64,000 bases of DNA, taken from Arthrobacter cheniae (GTDB lineage: Bacteria > Actinomycetota > Actinomycetes > Actinomycetales > Micrococcaceae). Positions 56,748 through 64,000 of this stretch are shown here, piece after piece (the stretch's first letter is position 1; every line of letters starts with the position of its first letter). The position numbers and the translations under genes are program-made. A model generated the notes under the pieces. It made no database searches. It had not been told where the DNA came from and saw nothing but the letters and a program-made list of their open reading frames with translations. The DNA lies in the NCBI RefSeq assembly GCF_003602275.1, contig NZ_QZVT01000003.1:372001-436000 (forward strand). The letters run 5' to 3'.

Positions 56748-57773
56748 CTAGAGCCAGTCCCTGCGCTTGAACGCCCAGTACAGGCCGGCCCCCATGCCCA
56801 CCATGAGCAGGAGCGCGAACGGATAGCCGAGAGTCCAGTGCAGCTCGGGCATGAGGTCGAAGTTCATACCGTAGATCGACGCGATCAGGGTGGGTGCGAA
56901 GAGGATGGCGGCCCAGGAGGAGATGCGCTTGACCTCCTCACCCTGCGTCAGCGATGTCTCCGTGAGCCGCGTCATCTCCTCGTTCTGACGCTGCGCCACC
57001 AGCGTGGAGTGGACCGTCAGCGCGTTCTGGAGCAGGGTGCGGAACGTATTGACACGCTCGACGACGCGGATCACGTGGTCCTGTACGTCGCGGAGGTTGC
57101 GGCTGAGCTCGGGATCCATCTGGTACTTCTCGGATCCGCGCAGCAGTGCTTCCATCATGGACTGCAACGGCTGGGTGGCGCGCTGGAAGAGGATGACCTC
57201 GCGGTGCAGCTCGTAGATCCTGCGCGACACGTCGGGCGCGCCCCCGAACAGTTCGTTCTCTATCTCGTCGATGTCGTTCTCGAGGCCCAGCACCACGGGC
57301 TCGTACTCGTCGACGACCTGGTCGAGCAGCGCGTAGAGCACGGCCTGAGGTCCGGTACCGAGGAGGACGGGATCCGCCTCCAGCCTCCGCCGCACGATGC
57401 CGAGATCCGGTGACTCCGCGTGCCGGATGGTCACCACGAAATCGGGGCCGATGAAGATATGCAGCTCGCCGAACTCGACCTTCTCCTCGGCGTCGAGATA
57501 GCGTGCGGGCCGCAGGACCACGAAGAGGGTGTCCTCGTAGCGTTCGAGCTTGGCGCGCTGGTGCCCGTTGGTCGCGTCCTCGACGGCGAGGGTGTGCAGC
57601 CCGAACTCCTGCGCCACTGCGCTGATCTCCTCGCGCTCGGGCCGGTACAGTCCGATCCAGCCCATGCCCCGGCTGTCGCGCATCAGTTCGAACGTCTGGT
57701 CGAGTGTCTCCGGATTGATGCGCTTCTTTCCGTCGACATAGACGGCGTTGGCGACCAGGGGCATCTCAGGCAC
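56748..57773 (-). CDS. corA: CorA family magnesium/cobalt transporter
   Basis: CorA is a pentameric Mg2+ channel of the inner membrane. The 341 residues have a large cytoplasmic domain (LGLENDIDEIENELFGGAPD) and two C-terminal helices; the selectivity motif GMNF is in IASIYGMNFDLMPELHW. The basic end KRRDWL is typical. The start overlaps the purN stop by eight bases on the same strand, so purN and corA are probably co-transcribed. Confidence 0.95.
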   Translation of the reverse strand: MPEMPLVANAVYVDGKKRINPETLDQTFELMRDSRGMGWIGLYRPEREEISAVAQEFGLHTLAVEDATNGHQRAKLERYEDTLFVVLRPARYLDAEEKVEFGELHIFIGPDFVVTIRHAESPDLGIVRRRLEADPVLLGTGPQAVLYALLDQVVDEYEPVVLGLENDIDEIENELFGGAPDVSRRIYELHREVILFQRATQPLQSMMEALLRGSEKYQMDPELSRNLRDVQDHVIRVVERVNTFRTLLQNALTVHSTLVAQRQNEEMTRLTETSLTQGEEVKRISSWAAILFAPTLIASIYGMNFDLMPELHWTLGYPFALLLMVGMGAGLYWAFKRRDWL

Positions 57774-58377
57774 CCCTCACGTCGTCGGTCCGGGAGGCCC
57801 GCACGAAGAGATCATCCCCGCCGGCAAGATTCCGGAGCGTCTCGATCAGGAGCCGGCGCTCCTCGACCTTGATGCGCTGGTGCAGGGTGTCCTCCGTGTC
57901 ATCGGGCAGCACGGCGACGGCTGTCTGGGCGAGGATGGGGCCGGTGTCGACCCCGGCGTCGGCGATCATCACAGTGCAGCCTGTCACCTTGACGCCGTAG
58001 GCGAGGGCGTCGCGGACGCCATGTGCGCCCGGGAAACTCGGCAGCAGCGCCGGATGCGTGTTGAGGTAGCGGCTCGGGAACCGGTCGAGGAAGTGCTGGT
58101 CGACGATCCGCATGAAGCCCGAAGAGACGACGTAGTCCGGCTCGTGGGCGGCGACGGCCTCCGTGAGGGCCTGGTTCCAGTCCGTCCGCTCCGGATACTC
58201 ACGGAAGTCCACCTCGAAGGTGGGAATGCCGGCGTCAGCAGCCCGCTGCACGCCCCCCGTGCCGGGGCGGTCCGCGCCGACCGCCGCGATGGTCACGGGA
58301 AGGGTGCCATCAGCGACGGCGTCGATCACGGCCTGGAGGTTCGATCCGGTTCCGGAGACGAGGACTACGATGCGCAT
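57766..58377 (-). CDS. purN: Phosphoribosylglycinamide formyltransferase
   Basis: PurN transfers a formyl group from 10-formyl-THF to GAR in purine synthesis. The 203 residues start MRIVVLVSGTGSNLQAVIDA and hold the catalytic region RYLNTHPALLPSFPGAHGVR and ADAGVDTGPILAQTAV. It is upstream of corA with an eight-base overlap. In many relatives purN directly precedes purH; here they are 3.5 kb apart with an opposite-strand transporter between. Confidence 0.95.
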   Translation of the reverse strand: MRIVVLVSGTGSNLQAVIDAVADGTLPVTIAAVGADRPGTGGVQRAADAGIPTFEVDFREYPERTDWNQALTEAVAAHEPDYVVSSGFMRIVDQHFLDRFPSRYLNTHPALLPSFPGAHGVRDALAYGVKVTGCTVMIADAGVDTGPILAQTAVAVLPDDTEDTLHQRIKVEERRLLIETLRNLAGGDDLFVRASRTDDVRGA

Positions 58378-58433
58378 GGCTCAACCTTATGGTCTCTCCT
58401 CGCCTAGGGTTGAACCATGCAGAGGGAGCAACG

Positions 58434-58874
58434 ATGACGCGGCAGGGCAACGGACAGGGCCGGCATAGTTCGGTAGGAAGCGGACGTGCAGGGCACGACG
58501 ACGACGCGGAAGTCCGCGCCACGGCGTCCGCGCGGACGTGGCTCCGACTGTTCCTGCTGGCGCTGCTCTGCGGGGTGCTGACGAGCAGTCTCATGCTGCC
58601 GTGGAAGGTGCTCGCCCTCGTCTTCTCCCTCTTCGCCCTGGCGTCCGGCGTGGTCGCGCTCGTCAAGGCGATCAGGCTCAAACTGCCGCGGCTCGTAGTG
58701 CTCTCGACCTCGCTCGGCCTCGCAGCCGCCCTCTTCCTCGCGGCGGGTACGGCGGCGTCGGTGCTCCTGTGGCCCGTGACACAGACCTACGAGGACTGCA
58801 TGTCGCGCGCCCTGACCCTGCAGGCTGAGAGTGAGTGCCAGGACGGCCTGCAGCGACTCGACGGCCTGGGCTAG
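58434..58874 (+). CDS. Small membrane protein of unknown function
   Basis: I do not recognise this 146-residue protein. A polar head of about 35 residues is followed by three predicted helices (LRLFLLALLCGVLTSSLMLP, VLALVFSLFALASGVVALV and LVVLSTSLGLAAALFLAAG), then a short extracytoplasmic or cytoplasmic tail with two cysteines (EDCMSRALTLQAESECQDGL) that could form a disulfide. The ATG at 58434 has GGGAG five bases upstream. It is divergent from purN. Confidence 0.7.
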   Translation: MTRQGNGQGRHSSVGSGRAGHDDDAEVRATASARTWLRLFLLALLCGVLTSSLMLPWKVLALVFSLFALASGVVALVKAIRLKLPRLVVLSTSLGLAAALFLAAGTAASVLLWPVTQTYEDCMSRALTLQAESECQDGLQRLDGLG

Positions 58875-58982
58875 TCGCCGGCACGCTCGTTGCACGCAGC
58901 CGGCGGTAATCTCACGTCTACCGTGCGGCAGGCACGCCGACCCGGCTCCCGATGCGCCGGCGTGAGCGGCGGCTCGCCACCG

Positions 58983-60272
58983 TCAGCGGCGGCGCGGCTC
59001 ACGCTCCAGCAAGGGCCCGACGGCGTGACCGAGGAGGGCGCCCACGGCCACTTCGAGGCCGAGCCACAGACCGACGGCCAGCGGATCGGGGCCGAGCTCG
59101 GTGAAGCGCCCGAGTCCGAGCGAGGCACGGGACACCAGTGCCACGAAGGCGCCGCCCAGGCCGGCGGCGATCCCGATGAGGACGGCGAGCGCCAGGGTGG
59201 ACGCCGTCGAGGTCAGCCACCGCTGGGGACTGCGCAGGACGAGCCATTCGTCGAAGTGGTTCTCCCCTTCGCGGAAGAACCACCATCCGGCCAGGAGTCC
59301 TGCGAGGACGGGGATGGCGAGGGCGGCATAGCCGTAGTCGAGGGCGCCTGCCGGCAGCGCGCCGAGGATGGGCAGGGCGGGCAGGGGCCCGACTGTGCTG
59401 CCCAGAGGGGTGAGCGAACTGCCCGTACCGAGCGCGAACCCGGCGCCCGTGGACCAGGACATGGTCCAGACCGCGAGATTGGGCAGGAGCCCGAGCTGGA
59501 AGAGGGTCACCACGGAGGCGCCGGCGCTACCGCCGTCGAGCCGTTCGTAGATTGCCGCGATCCCTGCCCAGCTCAGACCGATAGCCACAGCGAGCAGGGC
59601 CGCGGAGAGGGACAGCGCGACCATCACGGCGAGGAAACCCGAGCGGAGGATGGACCACACGTAGGAGCCTGCCCAGCGTGAATGCTGGCTGGTGCGGCCG
59701 ACCCAGGCTGCGGCATCCACCCCGACGAGACGGCTCCAGGCGCCTGCCTCGCGGTAGGCGCCGGTGATGAGCCCGATGCCGGCGGCGACCGGCGGAACGA
59801 GGGCGCCCGCGATGAGCGGTGCGGAAGCATCGGGGGTGATGGACAGGTAGGCGACGCCGGCGCCGATCAGGGCGTAGGTGACGAGGGCTCCAAGCACGGC
59901 CTGCCACAGCTGGTCCGTGTACGAGGCCCGCGCGAGGCGCCGTCCTGCGCGCCAGGCGAGCATCAGCGGCACGAGTACCAGGCCGAGCGGGACCACGTGC
60001 ATCAGGCCGGTCGCGGCCTCGTTCCCCGCGATGCCCGCCGGGAACTGCAGCACCAGCGGCACCCCATGCATCACGAGCCACCCCTGGCCCGCGAGCCGCG
60101 CCGCGGACTCCGGCCCACGGTCCGCGAAACCCCCGGTGAGCCAGACTGCGGCGACCGGGAGCGCGACGAGCAGGGCCGAGATCACGGCGGCCTGCCCGAG
60201 TTCGAACGCTCCCTGCAGCCACAGGGGCATGGGAAGGGCACGGGGTTTGGTGGGGAGTTTCATCACCTCCAT
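58983..60272 (-). CDS. DUF6350 polytopic membrane protein
   Basis: This 429-residue membrane protein has about ten hydrophobic helices. The pattern AAVISALLVALPVAAVWLTG at the N-terminus, LPALPILGALPAGALDYGYA and its position near purN suit the DUF6350 family of actinobacteria, whose role is unknown (some workers link it to cell division). ATG 60272 is used; ATG 60263, just after GGAGGTG, is an alternative. The C-terminal basic end EREPRRR is cytoplasmic. Confidence 0.8.
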   Translation of the reverse strand: MEVMKLPTKPRALPMPLWLQGAFELGQAAVISALLVALPVAAVWLTGGFADRGPESAARLAGQGWLVMHGVPLVLQFPAGIAGNEAATGLMHVVPLGLVLVPLMLAWRAGRRLARASYTDQLWQAVLGALVTYALIGAGVAYLSITPDASAPLIAGALVPPVAAGIGLITGAYREAGAWSRLVGVDAAAWVGRTSQHSRWAGSYVWSILRSGFLAVMVALSLSAALLAVAIGLSWAGIAAIYERLDGGSAGASVVTLFQLGLLPNLAVWTMSWSTGAGFALGTGSSLTPLGSTVGPLPALPILGALPAGALDYGYAALAIPVLAGLLAGWWFFREGENHFDEWLVLRSPQRWLTSTASTLALAVLIGIAAGLGGAFVALVSRASLGLGRFTELGPDPLAVGLWLGLEVAVGALLGHAVGPLLEREPRRR

Positions 60273-60373
60273 GGTGCCACCGGCACCCGCCGCGGTGGAC
60301 GAACGACTCGGGCACCATCCACTCGCGGTCGCTGCCTGCGGGATTTACGGGTGCGTCGTCCTCACGCCCCGGT

Positions 60374-61126
60374 TCAGCCGAACAGGTCGATCAGACCCTT
60401 GATGACGGCGAGCCCTGCGCCGACGAAGGCGACGACGATGACGAACAGCCGCGCCTGGTCATCCCGGACGAAGCGCCCGAGTTTTTCGCCCGCGAAGATC
60501 CCCGCGACGATGGCCGCTCCGATCGCGCCCCACATCCACGGCGCCAGGACCGGCGCCTGCGACGGATCGATGAGCAGCTTGGTGATCAGCGTCACGAGTC
60601 CGATGCACACGAAGAAGGGTTGGAGCGTCGCGGCGAACGGCCGCTGTGGCCATCGGGAGAGGAGCGCGTAGGCGCTCACAGCGGGACCGCCGACGCCTGC
60701 CATCGAGTTCGTCACTCCCGCCGTGAACCCTGCAACGGCCTTCGGCAGATTCCCGCGCACCACGACGTCGGAGCGCTGCAGCACGAGGGAGATCGTGAGC
60801 GCCACGAGCACCACTGCTCCGACGGTGACGGACAACGGCGCCGAAGGCACGGCGACCGCGAGGATGGAGCCGGGGACGGAGCCGAAGATCGAGGGCACGA
60901 CGAGCCAGCGGAACATGCTCCAGTCGATCTCCTTCCACACCCGGCCGACGATGATGGCCGAGGAGACGACCCCACAGATGTTGACGAGGAGGACGCCGGC
61001 GTGCGGTCCGAGGATGATCACGAGGAACGGCGCGATCAGCAGGGCGAACCCGAGGCCGGCGATGCGCTGCGCCACCGCCCCCACAAGGATGGAGAAGAGC
61101 ACGATGCAGAAGATCCCGAGAGTCAC
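60374..61126 (-). CDS. TauE/SafE family membrane exporter
   Basis: This eight-helix permease family moves sulfite, sulfoacetate or other small anions. The protein shows IAGLGFALLIAPFLVIILGP and GFTAGVTNSMAGVGGPAVSAY, the duplicated family motif, with a likely 250 residues. I place the start at GTG 61126; an ATG at 61201 would overlap the divergent DUF1684 gene and add a basic non-membrane segment. No substrate can be inferred from the neighbours. Confidence 0.85.
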   Translation of the reverse strand: MTLGIFCIVLFSILVGAVAQRIAGLGFALLIAPFLVIILGPHAGVLLVNICGVVSSAIIVGRVWKEIDWSMFRWLVVPSIFGSVPGSILAVAVPSAPLSVTVGAVVLVALTISLVLQRSDVVVRGNLPKAVAGFTAGVTNSMAGVGGPAVSAYALLSRWPQRPFAATLQPFFVCIGLVTLITKLLIDPSQAPVLAPWMWGAIGAAIVAGIFAGEKLGRFVRDDQARLFVIVVAFVGAGLAVIKGLIDLFG

Positions 61127-61199
61127 CCGAGCTACAGTACGCCGGGGCAACCAACCCACGTGCGGCCAAGGACCGCACCACCGGCGGTAGCCTGACACC

Positions 61200-61835
61200 A
61201 TGACGGCTCTTACCAGCGCACTGGCGACGGCGGATTGGCGCCGGCGCGTCTTCGGCCTCTACGACGACGTCCGCGAGCGCGCTGCGTCCGACTCCCCCGA
61301 GTCGGCTCACGCCCTGTGGCGGTCGGGGCGCGACGAGCTGTTCCGCGCACATCCGGCGTCGGCGCTGCAGGCCAGTGCGAAGGCGGCCTTCGCCGGGCTG
61401 GAGATCGCGCCCTACGATCCGGCGTTCCGCTTCGAGGCGCTCGTGGACAGTGACGGCGCGGGTGAGGTGATGGACGTGGCGACCGGGACGGACGGCGTCG
61501 TGCCCTTCCACCGACTCGGGACCCTGGTGCTGCCGGGGCTCGGGAAGCTGGCCCTGTGGAAGCTGGCCTCCTACGGCGGCGGACTCTTCCTCCCCCTACG
61601 CGACGCGACGGCCGGCAAGCCCGGGGGCACTTACGGCGGTGGGCGCTACGTCCTCGACACGATCAAGGGGGCGCACCTCGGCGAGGGACGAGTTCCCGGC
61701 AGTCTGGTCGTCGACCTCAACTTCGCGTACAACCCCTCCTGCGCCTACGACGAGGAGTGGGCCTGCCCACTGCCGGGCCCGGACAACCGCCTCGCGGACG
61801 ACGTTCCGGTCGGAGAGCTGTACCGGTCCTACTGA
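61200..61835 (+). CDS. DUF1684 protein
   Basis: This 211-residue cytosolic protein belongs to the DUF1684 family. The diagnostic C-terminal half is complete: TYGGGRYVLDTIKGAHLGEG, then VDLNFAYNPSCAYDEEWACP and LPGPDNRL. Two conserved cysteines are present in that region. Biochemical function is not known. The ATG overlaps the possible far-upstream start of the divergent TauE gene. Confidence 0.88.
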   Translation: MTALTSALATADWRRRVFGLYDDVRERAASDSPESAHALWRSGRDELFRAHPASALQASAKAAFAGLEIAPYDPAFRFEALVDSDGAGEVMDVATGTDGVVPFHRLGTLVLPGLGKLALWKLASYGGGLFLPLRDATAGKPGGTYGGGRYVLDTIKGAHLGEGRVPGSLVVDLNFAYNPSCAYDEEWACPLPGPDNRLADDVPVGELYRSY

Positions 61836-61937
61836 CCAAAAGCGGCTCCACGCCCCGTCGATAGTACGTAGGCTTACCATGCCGGCACCGAGGCTGGCGG
61901 CAGCCCACCGAGGAGTGCGAACGATGAGCAGAACCAC

Positions 61938-62744
61938 ATGAAGCAGAAGCCGGTGGATCAGCAACGAAAAAAGCAGATGCGGTTGCATCGCACCTCCATC
62001 GACCCGACGCTCTGGCGTCGCCGCTTCGAGGTTCCGCTCATCATCGGGGCGGTCCTCTACCTCGTGGCCTACTCGATCCAGGTCACGAGCCATCCCGGCC
62101 CAGCAGCGAGCCGGTTCCTCGAGGGCATCGTCTGGGGAGTCTGGTGCCTCTTCCTCGTGGACTACCTGGTGAGTCTCCTCTCGGCGCCGTCGCGGGGTCG
62201 CTGGTTCATCCGGCACCTGCACGAACTCGTCATCCTCCTGCTTCCCATGCTGAGGCCACTCCGGCTGCTCCGGCTCATCCCCCTGCTGCGCGTCCTCAAC
62301 CGATCGGGCGGGGACGCCCTGCGCGGGCATATCGTGCTCTACGTCATCTCCGCCATGACGGTGCTCGGATACGCGGGTGCTCTGGCGGTGCTCGACGTCG
62401 AACAGGACGCTCCGGGCGCGACCATCGTCACCCTCCCCGACGCCCTCTGGTGGGCGCTGACCACCGTGACGTCCGTCGGTTACGGCGACTACTACCCCGT
62501 GACAGGTGCCGGCCGCCTCGTGGCGGCCGGCCTCATGATCGGGGGAATCGGGGTGCTGAGCGCGGTCACCGCGGCGTTCGCCTCCTGGCTCGTGGAGAAC
62601 GTCGGAACGGCACGGGCCGAGGCGGAGGCCACCGCCTCCGACACCCGAATGCAGGACCAGCTGACGAGCGTGAGCCTGCAGATCGACACCCTCACACGTC
62701 AGCTCGCCCACGGCTCCCACCCACGGCACGACTCGGAAGACTGA
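61938..62744 (+). CDS. Voltage-gated-like potassium channel
   Basis: This 268-residue ion channel has an N-terminal voltage-sensor-like domain (helices at residues 30-140). An Arg-rich S4-like stretch (MLRPLRLLRLIPLLRVLNR) precedes the pore domain with selectivity filter TVTSVGYGDYYP. The cytoplasmic C-terminus is a short coiled coil (TRAEAEATASDTRMQDQ is part of the region). It resembles KvAP-like bacterial channels. No strong ribosome-binding site is seen before the ATG. Confidence 0.88.
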   Translation: MKQKPVDQQRKKQMRLHRTSIDPTLWRRRFEVPLIIGAVLYLVAYSIQVTSHPGPAASRFLEGIVWGVWCLFLVDYLVSLLSAPSRGRWFIRHLHELVILLLPMLRPLRLLRLIPLLRVLNRSGGDALRGHIVLYVISAMTVLGYAGALAVLDVEQDAPGATIVTLPDALWWALTTVTSVGYGDYYPVTGAGRLVAAGLMIGGIGVLSAVTAAFASWLVENVGTARAEAEATASDTRMQDQLTSVSLQIDTLTRQLAHGSHPRHDSED

Positions 62745-62843
62745 CCGGGCGCAGTGGTCGGAAGTCGACGGCCCGACTACCCCTCTTCGACGCAACCCTG
62801 AACCCGATGGCCGGGACGCTGGACTGCATCATCCCGACGGGGT

Positions 62844-64000
62844 ATGGTGCCCGTTCGCATCGTCCCGGCCGCCGTAGGCCCTATCATTAGGAGCGTCACC
62901 CACCCACTTCCGGAGGTTCCGATTACAGACACGGCCGCGCAACACGACGTTTATTTCGGTGCACCCGAACCGGAGAATGAAGCCGAAATCCTCGAATCGG
63001 CGTCGCGCGCGGCGGTGGCCCGGTTCGAGGGCCGCTCGGACATCACGACCATCAAGCGGCGCTTCACGCTGATCAACCAGGACCGCACGCCGCACCAGGC
63101 CATGGTCGAGGACCTGCTGCTCATCCGCGCGGCCCTCGACAAGGCCGGTATCGGCTTCCTCCTGGTGCGCGGCAACGACCAGCGCCCCGTCATCGCCGTC
63201 GACCTGGCCGATCGGGAGAGGCTCCGCGCCGCGCTGGTGGAGGCGTGCCGCGATGAACCGTTCTACTCACGCACGGTCGACACCAAACGCCGGACCACCC
63301 TGCTCGTGAGCGACGGCGAACTCTCCAAGAGCGGGAAGGCGCGGATCTTCCGCCTGTTCCGCCCCCGCATAGAACCCCTCGGCGGACTGGCCTACGGGCC
63401 CTCCGCCGGCGTGCAGATCGAGCTGTGGACGCTCGACGCCACGTCGATCGAGCTACCCGTCGAGAACTCCTTGACGCGCCGCACCCTTCCCGCCGCCGAA
63501 GTGGTGCGCGGCGAGGTGGAACGCCACGGCCTTACGTGGCCCACGATCGACAACATGTTCGCCGACCATGCCACGGACATAGATTTCGACATTGATCTGG
63601 TGTTCTCCTGGGTGGACGGCAGCAGCCCCGAGTACCTGGCGGCGCGGGCGGCGCGCATGCAGGGCGTGGTGGTGGGAGAGGGCGACGACCACGAGGCCCG
63701 CTACCGCCAGATCGACGAGCTCAAGTACGCGCTCCGATCCGTCTACATGTTCGCGCCGTGGGTTCGCCGCGTCTTCATCGCCACCGATTCCGACCGGCCG
63801 GCCTGGCTGGCGGAGCACCCGTCCGTCACGTTCGTGCGCTCCGAGGAGCACTTCAAGGACCCGTCCGTCCTTCCCACGCACAACTCCCAGGCCGTGGAGG
63901 CGCAGCTCCAGCACATCCCCGGTCTGTCGGAGTACTTCCTCTACTCGAACGACGACATGTTCTTCGGGCGGCCCGTGGCACCGGACATGTTCTTCTCCCC
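62844..64000 (+). CDS. Stealth-family hexose-1-phosphate transferase (5' part)
   Basis: Stealth proteins transfer sugar phosphates in capsule and cell-surface glycan synthesis. The open frame has a 200-residue N-terminal region, then conserved region 1 (IDLVFSWVDGSSPEYLAARA) and region 2 (YRQIDELKYALRSVYMFAPW, VFIATDSDRPAWL), and FLYSNDDMFFGRPV (region 3); the gene runs off the window. The start is uncertain. ATG 62844 lacks a good ribosome-binding site, while a perfect GGAGG at 62913-62918 sits just before an in-frame ATT at 62922. Confidence 0.88.
   Translation, partial: MVPVRIVPAAVGPIIRSVTHPLPEVPITDTAAQHDVYFGAPEPENEAEILESASRAAVARFEGRSDITTIKRRFTLINQDRTPHQAMVEDLLLIRAALDKAGIGFLLVRGNDQRPVIAVDLADRERLRAALVEACRDEPFYSRTVDTKRRTTLLVSDGELSKSGKARIFRLFRPRIEPLGGLAYGPSAGVQIELWTLDATSIELPVENSLTRRTLPAAEVVRGEVERHGLTWPTIDNMFADHATDIDFDIDLVFSWVDGSSPEYLAARAARMQGVVVGEGDDHEARYRQIDELKYALRSVYMFAPWVRRVFIATDSDRPAWLAEHPSVTFVRSEEHFKDPSVLPTHNSQAVEAQLQHIPGLSEYFLYSNDDMFFGRPVAPDMFFS

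Overview
The window is chromosomal DNA of a high-GC Gram-positive actinobacterium. Gene content points to the Micrococcaceae, Arthrobacter-like: a monomeric-type isocitrate dehydrogenase, DUF501/exopolyphosphatase/FtsB/enolase/MazG synteny, a nucleoside-uptake operon, a four-gene succinate dehydrogenase and a ROK/ChvE-type sugar cassette. This placement is inferred from gene families, not from an alignment. Almost everything is ordinary housekeeping DNA. No insertion sequence, phage, CRISPR array or rRNA was seen.

Layout. 1-954: 5' part of a LivK-type amino-acid-binding lipoprotein gene and a tRNA with a UAA anticodon but no long variable arm. 1.1-9.1 kb (minus strand): NDH-2, a mycosin-like subtilase, Ppx/GppA phosphatase, DUF501, FtsB/DivIC, enolase, MazG. 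9.1-18.6 kb (minus): nucleoside salvage: BMP/PnrA lipoprotein, ABC ATPase, two permeases, cytidine deaminase, thymidine phosphorylase, a DedA protein and adenosine deaminase. 18.9-21.3 kb: M20 amidohydrolase and GDP-mannose pyrophosphorylase. 21.4-25.1 kb (plus): sdhCDAB with a recognisable promoter and a CRP/GlxR-like site. 25.2-29.2 kb: YihY protein, 2H phosphoesterase, TrpS, exonuclease III and a small membrane protein. 29.4-30.9 kb: CHRD-domain surface protein plus sortase. 31-33.7 kb: DrrAB/NodIJ-type exporter.

33.7-38.5 kb is a one-carbon block. A ZTP riboswitch precedes glyA, a 52-codon cysteine-rich small ORF and folD; purU lies divergently, behind a flavin oxidoreductase. 38.5-45.8 kb: gamma-carbonic-anhydrase-like protein, ROK repressor, a GguA/GguB/ChvE-like sugar importer and a Gfo/Idh/MocA oxidoreductase. 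45.9-50.1 kb: two secreted proteins. The first is a roughly 1025-residue protein with twelve chaplin-like repeats and an LATTG wall-sorting signal. The rest holds icd, purH, an MFS transporter, a lipoprotein, CorA, purN, DUF6350, TauE/SafE, DUF1684, a potassium channel and the 5' part of a Stealth-family sugar phosphotransferase.

The most unusual items are the chaplin-like wall protein and its secreted neighbour, the small Cys-rich ORF under the ZTP riboswitch, the UAA tRNA with a short variable loop, and the CHRD/sortase pair whose sortase start codon sits in a hairpin loop.
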